DNA from: Mixophyes australis
Lineage: Eukaryota; Chordata; Amphibia; Anura; Limnodynastidae
Reading direction: 5' to 3'
DNA length: 64,000 bases
Assembly (NCBI GenBank): GCA_036250195.1
Contig: JAVHZZ010000005.1
Location: 185,018,448 to 185,082,447 of the forward strand
The notes under the pieces are model-generated. The model was not told where the DNA came from, did not search any database, and was given only the letters and a program-made list of their open reading frames with translations. A program made the position numbers and the translations under genes. This document shows, in pieces, positions 59,237 through 64,000 of the stretch (positions within the stretch are counted from its first letter, which is position 1; each line of letters begins with the position of its first letter).

Positions 59237-62213
59237 ATGGAGACCAAAAATTTGGAGGATAAAGTAGGGAAAGATCAAGACCCACTTCCTCCTAATGCTG
59301 AAGCTGCTGCCACTAGTCATGACATAGACGATGAAATGCCATCAACGTCGTCTTCCAAGCCCGATGCCCAATCTCGTAGTACCGGGCATGTAAAATCCAA
59401 AAAGCCCAAGTTAAGAAAAAGTAGCAAAAAGAGAAACTTAAAATCATCTGAGGAGAAACGTAAAGTTGCCAATATGCCATTTACGACACGGAGTGGCAAG
59501 GAACGGCTTAGGCCCTGGCCCGTGTTCATGACTAGTGGTTCAGCTTCACCCACGGATCTTAGCCCTCCTCCTCCTCCCCCCCCCTACAAAAAATTGAAGA
59601 GAGTTATGCTGTCAGCAACAAAACAGCAAACAACTCTGCCTTCTAAAGAGAAATTATCACAAATCCACAAGGCGAGTCCAAGGATGTTGGTGGTTGTCAA
59701 GCCTGACCTTCCCATCACTGTACGGGAAGAGGTGGCTCGGGAGGAGGCTATTGATGATGTAGCTGGCGCTGTGGAGGAACTTGATGATGAGGATGGTGAT
59801 GTGGTTATTGTAAATGAGGCACCAGGGGGGGAAACAGCTGATGTCCATGGGATGAAAAAGCCCATCGTCATGCCTGGTCAGAAGACCAAAAAATGCACCT
59901 CTTCGGTCTGGAGTTATTTTTATCCAAATCCAGACAACCAATATATGGCCATATGTAGCTTATGTAAAGCTCAAATAAGCAGGGGTAAGGATCTTGCCCA
60001 CCTAGGAACATCCTCCCTTATACGTCACCTGAATAACCTTCATAGTTCAGTGGTTAGTTCAGGAACTGGGGCTAGGACCCTCTTCGGTACAGGGACACCT
60101 AAATCCCGTGGTCCAGTTGGATACACACCAGCAACACCCTCCTCGTCAACTTCCTCCACAATCTCCATCAGATTCAGTCCTGCAGCCCAAGTCAGCAGCC
60201 AGACTGAGTCCTCCTCAATACGGGATTCATCCGAGGAATCCTGCAGCGGTACGCCTACTACTGCCACTGCTGCTGTTAGTCGGTCATCTTCCCAGAGGGG
60301 AAGTCGTAAGACCGCTAAGTCTTTCACAAAACAATTGACCGTCCAACAGTCGTTTGCCATGACCACAAAATACGATAGTAGTCACCCTATTGCAAAGCGT
60401 ATAACTGCGGCTGTAACTGCAATGTTGGTGTTAGACGTGCGCCCGGTGTCCGCCATCAGTGGAGTGGGATTTAGAGGGTTGATGGAGGTATTGTGTCCCC
60501 GGTACCAAATCCCGTCGAGATTCCACTTCACTAGGCAGGCGATACCAAAGATGTACAGAGAAGTACGATCAAGTGTCCTCAGTGCTCTAAAAAATGCGGT
60601 TGTACCCACTGTCCACTTAACCACGGACAAGTGGTTCTGGGCAAACGAAGGACTATATGACTGTGACAGCCCACTGGGTAGATGCATCCCCTTCCGCAGC
60701 AACAGCAACAGCTGCATCAGTAGCAGCAACTACAAAATGGCTGCTCGTGCAAAGGCAGGCAACATTGTGTATTACAGGCTTTAATAAGAGGCACAACGCT
60801 GACAACATATTAGAGAAAATGAGGGAAATTATCTCCCAGTGGCTTACCCCACTTAGACTCTCATGGGGATTTGTGGTGTCAGACAATGCCAGTAACATTG
60901 TGCGGGCATTAAATATGGGCAATTTCCAGCACGTCCCATGTTTTGCCCACACCATTAATTTGGTGGTGCAGCATTACCTCAAGAGTGACAGGGGTGTGCA
61001 GGAGATGCTTGCGGTGGCGCGCAAAATTGCTGGACACTTTCGGCATTCAGCCAGTGCCTACCGCAGACTAGAGGCACATCAAAAAAGCATAAACCTGCCC
61101 TGCCATCACCTCAAACAAGAGGTTGTGACGCGCTGGAACTCCACCCTCTATATGCTGCAGAGGATGGAGGAGCAGCAAAAGGCCATTCAGGCCTACACAG
61201 CCACCTACGACATAGGCAAAGGAGTGGGGATGCGCCTCAGTCAAGCGCAGTGGAGACTGATTTCCGTGTTGTGCAAGGTTCTGCAGCCATTTGAACTTGC
61301 CACACGAGAAGTCAGTTCCGACACTGCCAGCTTGAGTCAGGTCATTCCCCTGATCAGGCTGTTGCAGAAGCAGCTGGAGAAAGTGAGGGAGGAGCTGGTA
61401 AGCCATTGCGATTACACCAAGCATGTAGCTCTTGTGGATGTAGCCCTTCGTACGCTTTGCCAGGATCCGAGGGTGGTCACTCTTTTAAAGTCAGAGGAAT
61501 ACATTCTGGCCACCGTGCTCGATCCTCGGTTTAAAGCATATGTTGTGTCTCTGTTTTCCGGCGGACACAAGTCTACAGCGGTGCAAAGACCTGCTGGTCA
61601 GGAGATTGTCCTCTGAAGAGGACCGTGACATGCCAACAGCTCCACCCTCATTTTCTTCCACATCTATGGCTGCGAGGAAAAAGCTTTTCCCAAAAGAGGC
61701 ACTGGCGGGGATGCTGATAACATCTGGTCCGGACTGAAGGACCTGCCAACCATTGCAGACATGTCTACTCTCGCTGCATTGGATGCTGTCACAATAGAAA
61801 AAATTGTGGATGATTACTTTGCTGACACCATCCAAGTAGACATGTCAGACAGTCCATATTGTTACTGGCAGGAAAAAAAGGCAGTTTGGAAGCCCCTGTA
61901 CAAACTGGCTCTATTTTACCTGAGTTGTCCCCCCTCCAGTGTGTACTCGGAAAGAGTTTTTAGTGCAGCGAGGAACCTGGTCAGTGAGCGGCGAAGGAGG
62001 TTGCTTCCTCACAACGTTGAAAAAATGATGTTTATAAAAATGAATAATCAATTCCTCAATGAAGTACAGCACTGCCCTCCAGATACTACAGAGGGACCTG
62101 TGGTTGTGGAGTCCAGCGGGGACGAATTGATAATGTGTGATGAGGAGGAAGTACACACTGTAGGGGGAGAGGAATCAGAGGTTGAGGATGAGGACGACAT
62201 CTTGCCTCAGTAG
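59237..62213 (+). pseudogene. hAT transposase with BED zinc finger, three frameshifts
   Basis: The enzyme excises and inserts the element in the nucleus. The first ATG is at 59,237 (METKNLEDK); the open frame extends to a GTG at 59,225 that I do not use. Order: an acidic/lysine-rich N-terminus, a BED finger (SSVWSYF, C-x2-C at 59,954-59,965, H-x4-H near 60,026-60,043), and LTTDKWFW, which holds the first catalytic Asp (about 60,618). Then come FVVSDNASNIVRAL (second Asp), CFAHTINLVVQ, RWNSTLYMLQRM, and the C-terminal dimerisation block KLALFYLSCPPSSVYSERVFSAARN. Frames change near 60,655, 61,563 and 61,725, which kills the copy. About 960 codons in total, with few in-frame stops otherwise: a recent element. 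Confidence 0.92.
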
Positions 62214-62837
62214 AGCCTGTTTAGTCTATACAGGGAGAGATGAATAGCTTTTTTGGTGTGGGGGCCCAAACAAACCAATCATTTCAGCCAAAGTTATTTG
62301 GTAGGCCCTGTAGCTGAAATGATTGGTTTGTTAAAGTGTGCATGTCCTATTTCAACAACATAAGGGTGGGTGTGAGGGCCCAAGGACAATTCCATCTTGG
62401 AACTTTTTTTTTGCATTATATGACCAATCAACAGTCGTTTGCCATGTTCAAAAAGTAAAACCAAATTTAAAAAAATTCAAGAAATTAAACCAAAAGTAAA
62501 ATGCCCTGTCATAATTTAAAACAAGAGGTATTGACGTGCTCTAAAACTACTGTATTGTTGTTTATATTTTATAAACACTACACTTGAAAGCTTGAGTCTT
62601 TCAATAAAAAAGTAACTGTCCATTGCACGAATATTTGCAACAGGGACAATTTTAGGGTTAAGAAAGTCAACTAATAACACTTCGCCGCTGTCTGTCTTTA
62701 TAAACACTACACTTGGAAGTTGGAGGAGGTATTGTGGCCCCGGCACCAAATTTACTACCGGGGCCACTCCACTGTGCAGTCCATATTTAGGTGTATCAGA
62801 TATTAAACAACGGTGACAGTTGATGCCCAATTTTTTC

Positions 62838-63137
62838 ATTATATTGTGGCCTCGGTACCAAATTGTGTACCGGGGCCACCACACTACGCAGTCCATACCC
62901 TTTTTTGGTGGAATTCTGACACGTGGAGGGTTTTTTAATTATATTGTGGCCTCGGTACCAAATTGTGTACCGGGGCCACCACACTACGCAGTCCATACCC
63001 TTTTTTGGTGGAATTCTGACACGTGGAGGGTTTTTTAATTATATTGTGGCCTCGGTACCAAATTGTGTACCGGAGCCACCACACTACGCAGTCAAGATAG
63101 ATAGATGCGTATCATAAATAAAGTACATTCAGTGGTG
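62838..63137. repeat. hAT 3' tandem array A, 100-bp units
   Basis: ATTATATTGTGGCCTCGG recurs at 62,838, 62,938 and 63,038, a spacing of exactly 100 bp. Each unit has the near-palindrome CCTCGGTACCAAATTG / TGTACCGGGG and the core CTACGCAGTCCA. A diverged related unit with CCCGGCACCAAATTTACTAC occurs at 62,728. The third unit is cut short after about 63,095. Confidence 0.92.
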
Positions 63138-63289
63138 TGGGGCAAATTGAAAAATATTCAAAATGCACTGACATTATCAAAAACAAGAGGTTGTCACACG
63201 CTAAAACTCCAACATGTATATGATGGAGAGGATGGAGGAGCAGCCGTATGTGTAGTGTAATGCAGACCTGTTGAAGGTTTTTTATATAT

Positions 63290-63810
63290 TTTATTGTGGT
63301 GCCCAGTGCCCACTCCTCTACGCAGTCCAGGTACATTTATTGGTGCGACTCATAAAAGTTCAGGGTTTTTAATATATATTGTGGTGACCCACTCCTCTAC
63401 GCAGTCCAGGTACATTTATTTGTGCGAATCATACAAGTTGATGGTTTTCTTATTATATATATTGTGGTGACCCACTCCTCTACGCAGTCCAGATACATTT
63501 ATTGGTGCGAATCATAAAAGTTCAGGGTTTTTAATATATATTGTGGTGACCCACTCCGCTACGCAGTCCAGGTACATTTATTGGTGCGATTCATAAAAGT
63601 TCAGGGTTTTTAATATATATTGTGGTGACCCACTCCTCTACGCAGTCCAGGTACATTTATTGGTGCGATTCATAAAAGTTCAGGGTTTTTAATATATATT
63701 GTGGTGACCTACTCCTCTACGCAGTCCAGGTACATTTATTGGTGCGAATCATAAAAGTTCAGGGTTTTTAATATATATTGTGGTGACCCACTCCTCTACG
63801 CAGTCCAGAA
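63290..63810. repeat. hAT 3' tandem array B, 79-bp units
   Basis: ATTGTGGTGACCCACTCC recurs at 63,378, 63,461, 63,540, 63,619, 63,698 and 63,777, with a variant first unit near 63,293. Spacing is 83 once and then 79 bp four times. The units hold CTACGCAGTCCAGGTACATT and TAAAAGTTCAGGG. They share the ATTGTGG...CTACGCAGTCCA core with array A. Confidence 0.93.
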
Positions 63811-64000
63811 AGATACCTCGTTGCAACGTTTTGGACTAATAACTATATTGTGAGGTGTTCAGAATACACTGTAAATTAGTGGAAATGCTTGTTATTGAAT
63901 GTTATTGAGGTTACTAATAGCATAGGAGTGAAAATAAGTCCAAAAACTTGATTTTTAAACTTTTTATGTTTTTTCCCAAAAAAATCCCAATCCAAAACCT

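Larger units (their letters stand above)
58256..64000 (+). mobile_element. hAT DNA transposon, long copy, right end outside the window
   Basis: The left end TAGGGATGAGCGCACTCGG is a hAT-type terminus; its expected inverted partner (ending GCTCATCCCTA) lies beyond 64,000. The left 8-mer ATTCTGAG (58,248-58,255) would be the target duplication. Internal order is: subterminal palindromes (58,268-58,420), two repeated untranslated blocks (58,577-58,920 and 58,921-59,215), transposase (59,237-62,213), and tandem arrays (62,838-63,137 and 63,290-63,810). At more than 5.7 kb it is longer than most hAT elements, mainly because of the arrays and repeated leader. Confidence 0.9.

Noticed and set aside
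62838..63810. Regularly spaced repeats resembling a CRISPR array
   Set aside because: Units are contiguous tandem repeats without unique spacers, lie inside a hAT element, and the genome is eukaryotic.

Overview
The window is vertebrate nuclear DNA, most likely from a frog or another amphibian. The evidence is one recognisable tetrapod-type developmental gene, very long non-coding stretches, and a dense mix of L2 LINEs, tRNA-type SINEs, hAT and Tc1 transposons, foldback MITEs and Ty3/Gypsy elements. The species call is an inference from repeat style and exon sequence. No bacterial, plasmid or viral gene organisation is present.

Positions 1-10,856 hold the 5' half of TFAP2A (transcription factor AP-2 alpha) on the minus strand. 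Three alternative first coding exons (1c at 10,824-10,856; 1a at 8,311-8,355; 1b at 5,651-5,677) each end at a consensus donor and join in phase 0 to the shared exon 2 (4,397-4,831). That exon is followed by the 52-nt exon 3 (1,760-1,811). The exons for the DNA-binding and dimerisation domain lie beyond position 1. Only the exon 1a product carries the IKYE sumoylation motif.

Positions 10,857-64,000 contain no host gene that I can recognise. From 10.9 to 15.6 kb the DNA is low in repeats. From 15.6 to 21.3 kb there is a microsatellite, a small MITE, a Tc1 relic interrupted by a foldback MITE, and a long L2 LINE. From 21.3 to 40 kb there are repeat islands in unassigned DNA: an L2 fragment, SINEs, two hAT-type MITEs with perfect 8-bp target duplications, and a 424-447 bp foldback family. 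From 40.5 to 46.2 kb there is a Tf1/sushi-type Gypsy 5' end cut by a SINE-LINE chimera, then a further hAT MITE and a SINE. From 47.6 to 57.15 kb there are two L2 copies, a second Tf1/sushi element and a probable L1/Tx1-clade LINE tail. From 57.16 kb to the end a different Gypsy element, with a SCAN-like Gag, is interrupted inside gag by a hAT DNA transposon. That hAT carries a nearly complete but frameshifted transposase and runs off the right edge.

The most informative signals are mechanistic. (1) In both Tf1/sushi copies the predicted 5' end of the element transcript is complementary to the bases just after the LTR (13/14 in one, 9/11 in the other). This is what self-primed reverse transcription requires, and no tRNA primer site is seen. 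(2) Four L2 LINEs and three tRNA-headed SINEs share one 19-nt 3' tail followed by GAT repeats, pointing to SINE mobilisation by L2. (3) The hAT carries clustered subterminal palindromes and two tandem arrays (100-bp and 79-bp units) with a shared core. (4) One sushi LTR contains a roughly 10-copy, 89-bp minisatellite downstream of the inferred transcription start. I found no wholly new system. These points and the three-promoter TFAP2A architecture are the parts most worth checking.
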